This document shows, piece after piece, positions 22,207 to 33,693 of a DNA stretch of 64,000 nt. The DNA is from Manis javanica (taxonomy: Eukaryota > Chordata > Mammalia > Pholidota > Manidae): positions 166,567,401-166,631,400 of the forward strand of contig NC_133158.1 in assembly GCF_040802235.1 (NCBI RefSeq). Reading direction: 5' to 3'. Made by a program: the position numbers and the translations under genes. Position 1 is the stretch's first letter, and each line of letters opens with the position of its first letter. Under the pieces are notes generated by a model that was not told where the DNA came from, ran no database searches, and saw only the letters and a program-made list of their open reading frames with translations.

Positions 22207-22284
22207 ATACTGTGGGTCATAATCAGATTTGATTTGGGGGGAAAAAAATCACTCAGACTGCAGTGTGCTGAAATCAAAGGGAGG
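22207..22284 (+). repeat. 79-bp direct duplication, copy 2
   Basis: It matches 20255-20333 at about 95% identity. Differences are in the A/G run near its middle and one A/G change close to the end. Flanking sequence is unrelated. Confidence 0.85.
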
Positions 22285-22440
22285 CCACAGACAAATCTGA
22301 TCCCCACAGGGATTGTCTGACCCACATGATTTTTGGAACCATGTTTTTGAAAAACTGAGTTGATGTTGAAAAACAGTAAGATCTAACATAAAAATCAATA
22401 TGCCTTTTCTTGAAAATTAGCAAGACTAGGCAACAACATG

Positions 22441-22493
22441 GTTTTTTTCTTTTTTTTAGTATCATTGATATATAGTCTTATGCAGGTTTCACA
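22441..22493 (-). mobile_element. very short L1 3' end fragment, antisense
   Basis: About 50 nt: a T-run followed by AGTATCATTGATATATAGTC and GCAGGTTTCACA, the reversed extreme 3' end of the local L1 lineage. Confidence 0.65.
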
Positions 22494-22551
22494 ATGGGGT
22501 TGTTGCCTGCCTGGCAGGAAGGACGGGTGCCTAGTAGCAGTGTCCCCACGT

Positions 22552-22572
22552 CACCTACACCTACACCTACAC

Positions 22573-22637
<65 letters not shown>
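22552..22637 (+). repeat. compound microsatellite (ACACCT)n then (CA)n
   Basis: About four units of CACCTA lead into roughly 30 uninterrupted CA dinucleotides. It is likely length-polymorphic. Confidence 0.95.
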
Positions 22638-22638
<1 letters not shown>

Positions 22639-23239
22639 CCTGCCCAAGCTCTTACCACCAAGTGGCTTCTCTCAGTAATATGACCAGCCTGGCCCCGTTA
22701 GCAGATTCGGTTTGCGTGATGATAAGAACATTAAGTAAAATAACATGGGATCCACAGATCTCATCAGACATACTTTCTTTAAGGATATTAAGGATATTAA
22801 AATGGACTTATATATGAGCTCAGGAATGGGGGGTGGTCAGGGAGGGCATAGTCATTCTAACCAAAAACAATATTTAAAGCAATATTCTTTCTTTATAGAG
22901 AATAACTTTAAACAGAAGTCTTAGGAATTCCTACCAGTGGAAAGCCCAAAATAGATTTCAGAAAAAGAAATATGATTTGGAAAGAAGATGAGATTTAATT
23001 TAAATGTAACTTTCTAAGATGTTTTCTAAAAAGCAAATTTCATGCAACAAATTCACTGCTTTCATAATACTACTGAGATGGAATAAATAAAAATGAAAAT
23101 GGCTAACAAAAATGGTATAGATGCCAAAATTTGTGAGCCAGTAGTTTTAAAAAATAAGCTAATTTGTAATTAGATAATTCTGATCATCTGATTTTTGTTA
23201 TTATTTTCCTGAGTCTTTTAGCTGTAATAGCTTTTTACC

Positions 23240-23525
23240 ATATATCTTCTAAATACATAAATACACACATGTATATATCCACATATATGTACAAATATAC
23301 GACTATGTAAATATGGGAACATGTGCTATATGTAAATATATTTTATAAGTACATAAAAATAGAGTGAACATATAATTCAGCATCTACATAGTATATAAAC
23401 AAAATATAAAACTATATAAATTAAATATAAGATTCTATATTATAGTTATAAGTACACATGTGTTTATATAAAGTATACTTTATAAATATTTAAAGTTCTG
23501 TTAGGAATTTTATAAATACATTATA
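23240..23525. repeat. AT-rich low-complexity stretch
   Basis: Long runs of TATA, AAATA and ATATGTA motifs with very few G/C. Confidence 0.7.
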
Positions 23526-23530
23526 AACTA

Positions 23531-23815
23531 CAGTTGACCCTCAAACAACATGGGTTTAAAATGTGTGAATTTTTTCAATAAATATATTGGAAAAGGTCTG
23601 GGAGATCTGTGACAATTTGAAAAAAAAATTTCCTTTTCTCTAGCTTCTTGTTGCAAGTGGACAGTATAGAATACATAAAACATGCAAAATATGTATTGAC
23701 TGACTGTTTATGCTACGGGTAAGGCTTCCAGTCAATAGCCAGCTATTAGTAGCTAAATTTTTCATTAGTGTGGGAGGTGGTGCCCCTGACCTCTTCAGTG
23801 TTCAAGGGTCAACTG
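23531..23815 (+). mobile_element. Tigger-family MITE (TcMar-Tigger) with TA target duplication
   Basis: The left end CAGTTGACCCTCAAACAAC is the inverted complement of the right end, GTGTTCAAGGGTCAACTG, with few mismatches. TA flanks both ends (23529-23530 and 23816-23817). Length is 285 bp, non-autonomous, with no transposase frame. Confidence 0.85.
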
Positions 23816-24588
23816 TACTTTGTAATTATACTTTATATAAATGCCTTTGGGAAATTTTAAGTCATATTTAGAATCTTCTGCTGCTTTTGTCTCATGCCAT
23901 ATTCCAAGGTTATGTAATAAATACACATACATATAGTGCAAAGATGGGCACTGATGATACTTTTGATGATTAAAATGATTTTACTTTGCCTGCTTTTAAA
24001 ATTAACTAGCTTTAAAAAATAAAATAAATTTAAGCAAACATATTCCCTAGCCATGGGTGCCTTTTCTCATAACTTTAGAAGGTTTCCACATTCCATCTGT
24101 AAAGAAAGCTTTAGGGAGAAAATTCCATTTCTTCCTGAGGTCCCTCCACCCTTGCCCCTGGCTCTTCTGCCTGGCAGTTCCTTATACTTACTCCCCTCAG
24201 GTGACACCCCATCTGGGCTGCCTCCAGCCTCTGGAGTTTCCAGTGTTTGGCTCCTACTTTTACTTAACATGTAGTATTATGACTTTTTTTTTACATTTGT
24301 GTCTTTCCCTATGGGCTCCTTCAGGGCAGGGAGGATGTAACTCATCTTTGCACTCACAACGTACAATGCAAGGCTGGTGATGTTGACAGTGAGTGGAGAG
24401 GAAATGGCTCCTCAAACCTGAGGAGCAAGTGGCTTGAATTACACACTGTGCTTTGAAAGGTTTCTGATGCAAAGCTCTAAAAATTAAATCTAGGTGAACC
24501 CAAATTCTACTCTACAGAGAGCAAAATGAGTAGGAAAATAAAAATTAATTGTTGTCCATTTTCTTCCTCTAGTTTCCTTCTAATTTGA

Positions 24589-25895
24589 CAGTTCTCAAGG
24601 TAATTCATGGACCACTGGGCCTCCCAAGATGCTTTCAGTTTGTGAGGTCAGTATATTTTCGTAACACTAGAATATCATCTTTTTTTTATTTTAAATATGC
24701 TGACATGTACACTGATGGTGCAAAAGCAGTGATGGGTAAACGGCTATCACCTTAGCTGACATCAAGCCAGTAACATTCAAATGAATGAGTAAAATTAATA
24801 ATCCTATTAAGTCTTGAGCCTTCAATACATATGTTTTTACTATTCTGTGTGGTAAAATAGAAAGTACACATAGGACACTTTTGGTGCATGCTGAAAAATG
24901 ATGATTACCTTGAGGAAAAGCACTGGAATGGTTCTTTGAGCTGTGAGCTGAACTAGCCAACTTTTTAACAGAACACCACTTTTACTTGAAAGAATGACTG
25001 ACAAATTATGGCAAATTATGCCAAATGTGGGTATTTGGCAAGCATTTTCTTGAAAATGAGCTAAGTATGCCTGTCACTTCAAGGGAGTAGCCATTTTGTT
25101 GTCAGTAATAAAATTCAACTTCCAAGTGAAATTAGAAATTTGGAAAACTTGTATCCACCAAGGAGCCTAACACTTCTCAACACAGAATGAGTTTTCTAAT
25201 TAGGTGGGTGGTAATATCAATGAAGGTGATTTTTTGATATTGTGTAATGAATTTGGAAATTTCAGTGAACCAGTATTTTCTAAATAACCAATGCATATGT
25301 TTACAAAAAATCATGCATGGGCTACAGGGTGTACGAGAGACCAGTGCATTTAAATGTAACAAAGTACAGGAAGTTCACTGATAAGGTTTCAGATTCCATA
25401 CTGCACTAACCTTTAAGACACTGCCACTTGTCAAGTTTTGGTATAGTATCAAAGAATATCCACAATTAACTGACAAAGCTATTAAAAAACTTCTCCCTTC
25501 TCCAACTCCCTATTTGTGTGAGGCTGGATTTTCTGCAGGTACTTCAACTAAAACAACATACTGCAACTGCATCCAGAAGCCGATATGAAAACCCAGTTGT
25601 TTTTCTATTAAGCCAGGCATTAAAGATATTTGCGAAATATGTAACACAATACTACTTTTCTCCCTACATTTTTTGCTTTAGAAAATAATTATTTTTAAAT
25701 AGAATATTTTACCATGCAACTGGGTTTTACCATAGCCATTTTTCATGAGTTAATAGTTTTTTAAATTCTCATTTTAAATTTTGAGTATAGTAAATATTGA
25801 CAGATATAACTCTGATAAACAAAAGCTCTTTGGATCCAAAATGACTTGTAAGAATGTAAAGGGGTCTGGAGACCAGACTTTAAGAATTGCCACTC
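24589..25895 (+). mobile_element. fossil hAT-superfamily (Charlie-type) DNA transposon
   Basis: The left end CAGTTCTCAAGG matches the hAT-Charlie terminal repeat, and the right end reads TTTAAGAATTGCCACT (degraded inverted repeat). Flanks are TCTAATTT and TCTAATCT, an 8-bp target duplication with one mismatch. Decayed transposase can be read on the plus strand near 25440-25640 across stops and frameshifts: a hAT C-terminal dimerisation segment with YPQLTDKAIKKLLPSPTPYL and LCEAGFS. No intact frame remains. Confidence 0.75.
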
Positions 25896-25899
25896 TAAT

Positions 25900-28425
25900 C
25901 TATGCAAAGATGTTCAAAATTATGTTTTTAAAGAAAATATTTATAAATCATTTTACTCAATAAAAATCATATTTAAGCCTAAGTGAATTAAAGACAAACT
26001 GAATGAAAGTGTAGTAAAATGCAAAGCAGAAATCCTCAGGAGATGGAGAGACCAAGGGATAGAGAAACACATACCCACAGTCAGGTATATGCTCTGTAGC
26101 TGTTTTTAATTTTCCAAGTTTGAAGTGATTACTGTCTCTCCTGAGTTTGAGTGAGGCTGAAAAACCAGGTGAACCAATAGTCCTTCCACACTGAACTCCA
26201 GTGAAAGCTGCCCCTTGGCCTGCAGGGGGCTCCCTGTATTGTCTTTGCACAATCTACCATGACTGGCATCCCTGCCTTCCAAATCTCAAAGGTTACAATA
26301 TTCTCTTGCCTAAATGATTCCATCCATTCATCTATTCAGTTAGCCTCCTCCCCATTACATCCAGAATGCTGCTTTTAGGCACAGGTTCACTCACTCTGGG
26401 ACAGAAATTGAGAAAAGGGAAACAACTCTCGGCAGTAATCTAACCAACTAATTCCCAGTATTTTCTAGCTTAGTTAACTCTCTCCTCCCACAACTGGTCA
26501 AGGCAACTTTACTGAAACACACAGATGTCAAAACACTTAAAATGAGAGTTTCTATACAAACTCTCTCAATGACACACACAAAAAAAATCTTGGACAACCT
26601 CCTGAAGTTGTTAACTAACGTATCTATTATGTAGAACTTCATAGGGCTTATTAATAAAACCTGTTGTATTTTTATTAGTAAATCTTTAAGACATGACAGA
26701 CAGTGAAGTAATGCTATGCAGTGCACATTCTTAGAACTAGAAGCCACTGAACACAAGGCTACTCTCCAAAGCCATTGCAAACCCCGGTTTTCTAAATCTT
26801 CTGATCAGAAGCAAAGGTCACAGCCCTCTTGCAGTACCTTGGCACTTAATTCCTGACATACATAACACAACTGATGGACAACGAACTTTCTCCTCTCTCT
26901 ACTGCAAGTCTTCTTTTATAAAAAGAAACTTAGAAATAAAGCCCAACTAAAAAAAGAACACACTGCATTAGGACACTGACCTGGAATCCTGCAAAAGACA
27001 AACTCACAGTCTGTTTTGGGCCAGGGTGGGGCTCATAGTGAAGGGGAATCTCCTCAGGAAAGCGTTCTGACAAAGGGCACTGCTTCAGTGATTTGGCTCC
27101 ACCATCTGACACACATCTTTGCAGTACATTTTCATACAGTCATGTTGGGTGCCTACGTCAGACCTCCTCATGTGATGGGGTGTTAGAAACACATGCACCA
27201 GATCTCCAAAACAGATTACAAGACAGAGGCTCTTTATAGAGTTCAGCTGTGTCTAGGAAGAGGCAATCCTCTTGATTTCCCTTCTAAATACAGCCCAAAA
27301 GTGGTAGAGAAGAGCTGCATTTATCAGACTTTAATGCATGTAAGCTATCAGATTCCAGAAGGCATAGAAAGGCAAAGGAAGTTTTTTTTTTTCCAGCTGA
27401 AATTCAGGCTGTTCAAAAAGCTAACATCAGAAAGCTGTGAGTACATTCAATAGAAAGGGAGGCTGGCTGAAATAACCTTACCTGAATATGTTATTTTGAA
27501 AAGGTAAACATTTGCCTCTAGACTTGTAGTTGCGTGCATATAGGTTGTGAGGACGAATATTGTCAGATTCATGAATGATGCAATATGTCTAGTTAAATAG
27601 TTAAGGTTGCTTGTTTGGGAAGAGGAAAGGGGGAAAAGGTTCTTGGTTGAAACACAACAGTATTTCAGGGTAGCCCAGTACCTTGGGTTCATCTCAGGAT
27701 CAAGCTTGCCTGGACATCTGCTTAAGAAACCTGGCAAACAGGCTTAGAAAGTTTATCTCTGAAGCCTTTGAGTGCCTGCCTCAACCAAATTCAATCGACA
27801 CTCAGAGTCCCTAATGGGGAAGCATTTTTAATCAGAATGCCGTGGGGACTGAGTTACCACAATGACCAGGACAGGGGTCTCGTCCCCCAGAACTTCTCAT
27901 TTTAGAGGGGGGCTTATCATCAAGAGTGACCTTGTGAACCTCGAGGGCCAACTGGCTTAACACCCTGTTCCTCTCCGTGGAGGGCTGGCTCTCAGCGAGG
28001 GCAGAGGAAGGACTGCTGTGCACTCTGGCTTCCGAAAAAGAATGAACCTCCAGTGAGTCAAAAGGGCTGCTCACTCTAAAATGGAGGGCACCAACTGCTG
28101 CTTTGTGTTGGACTAAACCCACCTCCCCGGGGCCCCCTCACTCTTGACCCCCAGCTCCCCCTGCCCCCCAGCGTTTTGGGGACCACTGCAAGACAATGAT
28201 TCATAGTTTACATGGGCTCTTTCTGGACGAACCAGAAACTGGGCTGAGAGAAGTGAATGAGACAACACACAGGAAAGCACAAAGTGCACTGCTTGGCACA
28301 TAAGAGAGGGTGGCTGCTCAGCTTGCAAACTGTCTGTGTCCTGCTCGGTTGGCAGCTATGGAGAGAACTGCTTATGCAGTCCACTCTTCACTCAACACAC
28401 AGGATGAGGTTTTGAAAACACAGTA
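25900..28425. other. ZBTB38 intron, mostly unique
   Basis: No clear repeat or coding exon; the only exon-like signal is at 27482-27609. The part from 27830 to 28380 is richer in G+C. Open frames here are short and domain-free. Confidence 0.35.
27482..27609 (-). other. weak candidate internal exon of ZBTB38
   Basis: The minus strand has a pyrimidine run (TTTTCCCCCTTTCCTCTTCCC) before an AAG acceptor at 27610-27611 and a consensus donor, TTCAG followed by GTAAGG, at 27481. The enclosed 128 nt are unique and show no coding signal. One donor of this quality is expected by chance in a window this large, so support is weak. Confidence 0.2.
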
Positions 28426-28429
28426 ATAT

Positions 28430-28955
28430 CAGGTCAAGTCCCATGTAGGCCGTCAGTGGCTTTTCCCTGGTGTTAGCATAAAATCCAGACCCTTCACTGT
28501 GGCTGGCAAGGCCCTGTGCTGTCCCCAGGTCCTTGTCTACTCTCTCCAGACTCGCTTGCTCCCTTCTGCTCTGCGCCCTGTGCACCCCACACAGGCCTCT
28601 CGCTGCTTACTCTGCCTGCCAAGTCTCTTCTAGCCTCAGCGCCTTTAATCGCACCGGGTCCAGCACTGTTCACGCCTGGCTCACTCTCATGCTTTAGGCC
28701 CAGCTCAAATGTCACCTTGGAGGGACCACCCATCTATTTGCTCCTGCCTTTACTTGCCTGGTTTATTTCCTTAATATTACTTACCTCAACCTGCAATTAT
28801 CACATGTAACTACTTGTTCACTGTCTACACTCCTCCAGAATGTAAGCTCCAGACGGGAAAGGATTGTCTCTGTTCTGTTCACTGCTGCATCTCCAGGCCA
28901 CAGCACATGGGAGGCACTCTGGAGAGAGTTGCTGAGTGAGTGAGTGAAGTGGCTA
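28430..28955 (+). mobile_element. L2 LINE 3' portion
   Basis: The L2 order is clear: GCAAGGCCCTGTGCTGTCC, CAGCTCAAATGTCACCTTGG, GAATGTAAGCTCCAGACGGG, then GTTGCTGAGTGAGTGAG. Confidence 0.75.
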
Positions 28956-29019
28956 CGCACATCAAACATGAACGGGGTCTGCGCTGCTTAGAGTAGTGGC
29001 CTGCCCCCTACTCTGCACT

Positions 29020-29240
29020 CCTGGTTGATGGTATACTCTGCTCTGCCTTTTTCTTTTCCACAAAACTCAGAACATTCCAATATACACAATTTGCTCCTTT
29101 ATTATTTATTGTCCATCTGTTAGAATTTAAGCTCCACAAAGGCAGCAGTCTTTGATTTTATTTTCTTCACTGATGCAGCTTAAGCACTTACAACAGTGCC
29201 TGATACATTCCCTTAATAAATACTCATTTACTAAATGAAC
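29020..29240 (+). mobile_element. second L2 3' end fragment
   Basis: Contains GAATTTAAGCTCCACAAAGG, ACAACAGTGCCTGATACATT and CTTAATAAATACTCATTTAC, the tail of another L2. Confidence 0.6.
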
Positions 29241-29291
29241 AATCCAAATTATAAATAGATATATGTTTGTAAATCAACATGACATATGGTT

Positions 29292-30885
29292 TTCAATGAA
29301 CTAGAGCAAATAACCCTAAAATCTGTAGAGCCACAAAAGACCCTAAAGAGCCAGGCAATTTTAAGAAAGATCAAAGCTGGGGGTATCATGCCCCCTGACT
29401 TCAAGCTATACACAAAGCTACAGTAATCAAAATAGTATGGTACTGGCACAAGAACAGACCCATAGATCAATGGAATAGAATACAGAGCTCCGAAACCTAT
29501 GCATACCTGGCCAATTAATATATGACAAAGGAGCCACGAATATACAATGGGAAAAAGACAGACTTTTCAATAACTGGTGTTGGGAAAACTGGTAGCCTCA
29601 TCCAAGAGAATGAAATTGGATTGCTGTCTAACTCTATACACAAAAGGAAACTCAAAATGGATTAAAGACCTAAATATAAAACATGAAAGTATAAAACTCT
29701 TAGAAGAAAACATAAGCAAAAATCTCTTGAATATAAATAAGCATGAGCAATTTTTTCTAGACACATCCCCTTGGGTAAGGGAAACAAAATAAAAAATGAA
29801 TAAGTGGGATTACATCAAACTAAAAAAACTGTACTGCAAAGGACACCACCAACAGAACAAAAAGGCAGCCTACAATATGGGAGAATATATTTATAAATGA
29901 TTTACCCATTAAGAGGTTAACATCCAAAATACATAAAGAACCCATGTACCTCAACACCAAAAACCCCCACAAATAACCTGATTAAAAAACACATGGAGGA
30001 CCTGACATTTTTCCAAAGAAGAAATACAGATAGCCAACAGGCACATGAAAAGATGCTCTACACTACTAATTGTCAGGGAAATGCAAATCAAAACCACAAT
30101 GAGATATCATCTTGCATCAGTCAGAATGGCCACGATCCAAAAGACAAGAAATAACAAGTATTAGAGAGGATGTGGAGAAAAAGGAACCCTTCTACCCTGT
30201 TGGTGGGAATGTACAATGGTGCAGCCACCGTGGAGAGCATTATGGAGGTCCCTCAAAAAACTAAAAATAGAAATACCATTTGACCCAGTAATTCCACTCG
30301 TAGGAATTTACCTGAACAAAATCTCTGATTTGAAAAGATATATGCACCCCTATATTTACTGCTGCATTATTTATAATAGCTAAGATATGGAAGCAACCAA
30401 AGTATCCATCAATAGATGAATGGATAAAGAAAATGTAGTACATATATACAACAGAATATTATTCAGCCATAAAAAGGGAGAAATCCTGCCATTTTTGACA
30501 ACATGGATGGACCTAGAAATAAGCCAGGTGGAGAAGGACAAATACTGTATGATTTCAGTTAAATGTGGAATCCAAAAACAAAACAAAAGGAATAAAACAT
30601 CAATAAATGCATAGACACTGAGAAGTGACTGGTGGTTACCATGGGGAAGGGGTTCGGGATGGGTGGGTGAAACAGGTGAAGGGGATAGAGGCACAGATCT
30701 TAACCATAATATAAATTAGTCATGGGATGAAAGTACAGCATAGAGAATATAGTCAACAGTTCTGTAACATCTTTCTATGTTGACAGACAGTAATGATACT
30801 AGTTGGGGTGAGGGCTTAATAAAGTAGATAATTGTCGAATCACTATGTTGTACACTTGAAACCAATATAATATTGTACATAAAAA
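29292..30885 (+). mobile_element. 5'-truncated L1 (1.6 kb) with target-site duplication
   Basis: It carries the C-terminal part of ORF2 and the 3' UTR, ending in an A-run. Frames such as 29577-29792 are broken ORF2 pieces. The flanking direct repeat AACATGACATATGGTT (29276-29291) against AACATTACATATGGTT (30886-30901) is the target-site duplication with one mismatch. It lies in the opposite orientation to the full-length L1 at 33409-39657. Confidence 0.9.
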
Positions 30886-30994
30886 AACATTACATATGGT
30901 TAGCAGATGAATATTGCCCATTACAACTTTCATCTGTTTGAATTTCCCCAATTTTGAATGAAACTGCTTTAATCTGGTACACTTCAGACTGTGA

Positions 30995-31075
30995 GGCACT
31001 TTACATATTAATTCATTTAATGCCCTTCACAATTCTGCAAGTTGGGCATGTAAAATGGAGATGCTATTATATAGT
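30995..31075 (-). repeat. MIR SINE fragment, antisense
   Basis: Contains GCACTTTACATATTAATTCA and then the TAAAATGGAGATGC segment, the reversed core of a MIR. Confidence 0.5.
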
Positions 31076-31079
31076 CATG

Positions 31080-32110
31080 GGGTTAAATTATTAATTTAAC
31101 ACAGCATTATCAAAGTCTGTATTCAACATATGGAAGCTGGTATTATCATGCACACAGTATAGATGTGGAAATTGAGTCCAGATAAGTGTTTTGCTTTAAT
31201 TTCTAATGGTGCACAGTGCTCAGTCCCCTACACTCTGCTGCTTCATATGTACAGGCACACATGGCAGGAGGCAGGTCTGAGCAGGTGACCTGCCCTATCC
31301 AGTACTGAATGGCCCTGCAGAAGCCTGCAGCAGAACCCAGATTGGGGTTCAAGACCTAGGGCTGTCAGGGGCAGCCAGCCTGGATATCATGCAAAGTCGT
31401 CACTGCCAAGGGTGCCTCTCACAAAGCAGAACGTGCCAGAGAGGTCCCCCAAAAAGGCAACTGAGAATCAGAGTGAAGGCAAGCAGATCCCTGGCTGTGG
31501 GCAGCAGTTTCCGGGGCAATCTAAGCATTGCTAACTGATATGCTTGGGCCTGGGGCTCTTCACGGCTGCCTGAGTGTACAGTAGTAGAACTGCCAGCATT
31601 TTTGGGGTGCCACCTGAACACATTGTCAGTTGTAGTGTCTGCCCCACAACCCAGAATTTGCTAAACATCAAAAACCAAGGCCTGTCCAGGACACCCACAT
31701 GTTGCCAACTTAAAATATTTATTTATTATTAAAATAAAGTTGATTTTTAAAAGTTTATTGCCAATTCAGTCCAAGCTCTCAGGAGACAAAGGCCAAAGAT
31801 TTTCACAGCCAGGATTTGCTAATCTGAAGTGAATGCATCAGACAGATAAATTTTCATTTGCTTCCTCAACCCCCACAAGTATTTAGATGTATCCTCTCAT
31901 TACAGACCTGAGGGTGATGCGGGCTCAGGGAACATGAGGCTTTTGCTAGCGACCTGTCAGTCAGGGTACAGCATAAGACTAGTGGGTATAAAGTTTCAGG
32001 AGACCACTCGGGGAAGAAAATCTCCAGGGTGGGGCCAACTTTGGGTGCAAGCCTTCTCTGTGACAGAGGGAAGGGTCTCCCTGCCAATGTGGCAGGGAGC
32101 TGACACATGG
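31080..32110. other. ZBTB38 intron, nothing recognised
   Basis: Intronic sequence without a recognised repeat or gene. An AT-rich patch lies at about 31710-31765. Confidence 0.3.
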
Positions 32111-32114
32111 TCAG

Positions 32115-32555
32115 CAAGGCTCATTAAAACTCTAAATCCAAATGCCAGTATCTTTACCAAAGCTTATGAGGTCCTATGTGATCTAACCTACTGCCTGCTG
32201 CTCTAATCCACACCAGCCCTTGTTCTGTCCCTTGAACTAGGATCATCCCACCACAGGGCCTTTGCACATGCTGCTTCTACAGCCTGGAGCGGCCTTCTAG
32301 CCCAGGCAGCAGCCAACCCTGATCTTCACCCAATGATCCCCTCCCCCTCAATCAGGTTCACCTCTTATGTACTCTCAGCATACCTTTCTTTCACAATACT
32401 TATTATGATTGTAATTATTATTTTACAAATGTGTGCCTTTACTACAAGCGTGAAAATTTTGTGAGGCTAAGACAATTTACGCTACAGTTTCTCTAGCTCC
32501 CAGAACTACACTGGGAACATAACAAGTGTTAATAAACCTTTATTAAATAAGCCAA
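32115..32555 (+). mobile_element. L2 LINE 3' portion
   Basis: Includes GAGGTCCTATGTGATCTAAC, CAGGGCCTTTGCACATGCTG and AAGTGTTAATAAACC, in L2 order. Confidence 0.7.
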
Positions 32556-32942
32556 AAAACAAGAAACACCCAAACACTAAGCCTTCTGGAGCCCACCATA
32601 CCAGCCCTGTTACCAAGCTTTCTGGATCCAGCATTAGGTCAGAGATACTGCCCTGCTATTTGTTACCTATGTTAAAAGGGATAAATACATCTGTTGACTG
32701 TGAAAAAGCCAAGAAAGCTGTCTGACAGGGTAAAAGGAAAAAAACAAAACAAACCCAAAATACACAAAATCAAATCAACACTGCTGGCCTAACACTGAGC
32801 TGGAAACGACAAGACAGGTTGGCCACTGCCCACAAAGTTGTCACTGTTCGAACAAGTTAGAACATTGGAACACAGCTTTGAAACACTGAGAAATTACTGC
32901 TTTGGCTCAAAGGAAGGAAAAGAGTGATACTTCAAGATCTAC

Positions 32943-33342
32943 TGATGTTTTTTCCCGCTAAAGACAACAGGCCCAAAATGGAGACGCTTATTTATGCTAA
33001 GCTTTGTGTCACCAAACTGAAACTTAACTTGTTTACAATTTTGTCTCTCCCAAAAATGCAATCTTAAACCAATTAGTCAGGAATCAGCTGATCAGCATTA
33101 GGTAGGTAATTCTACCTAATATAAGCCCCTAACATTTCCTATAAAGGAAGTAACCTTGCAATAACCAACCTGCCTTTTTGTCTAACTTCTGTGTTCTGCT
33201 CTCCGCTGCCTATAGAGTCTCTTGCCTTGGATAGCTTTCCAGAGCTTTTTTCTGTCTGCTCAATTGGATACTGCCCGATTTATTGAACACTGAATAAAGT
33301 CAGTAAAATCTTTAACATTTACTTGGATGAATTCTGTTAACA
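32943..33342 (+). mobile_element. solo LTR of an endogenous retrovirus
   Basis: A 400-bp block begins TGATGTTTTTTCCCGC and ends TTAACA (TG...CA). It has a TATAAAGG-like promoter segment near 33139 and AATAAA at 33292-33297 followed by an R/U5-like tail. There is no adjacent internal sequence, so it reads as a solo LTR on the plus strand. The family name is not certain, and I see no clear target duplication. Confidence 0.6.
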
Positions 33343-33693
33343 GTTTAAACTCCAGTGATTTGGCCTGTGTCTCCTGAGTGCTTGGACTGAATTGGCGTGC
33401 AATTAAAAATTTTTTTTATTAAGGTATTATTGATATACACGCTTATGAAGATTTCACATGAAAAAACAATGTGGTTACTACATTTACCTACATTATCAAG
33501 TCCCCACCCATACCCCAATGCGGTCACTGTTCATCAGTGTAGTAAGATGCCACAGATTCACTATTTGCCTTCTCTGTGCTACATTGTTTTCCCCGTGACC
33601 CACAATATGTGGACTAAACATAATACCCCTTCTCCCTCCCTCCCTCCCCACCTGCCCTCCCACACCTCCCCTTTGGTAACCCCTAGTCACTTC

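Noticed and set aside
22438..22683. Frame with a long His-Thr repeat
   Set aside because: It is only the translation of the CA microsatellite.
22494..22817. Second frame through the CA repeat
   Set aside because: Same cause; no conserved flanking coding sequence.
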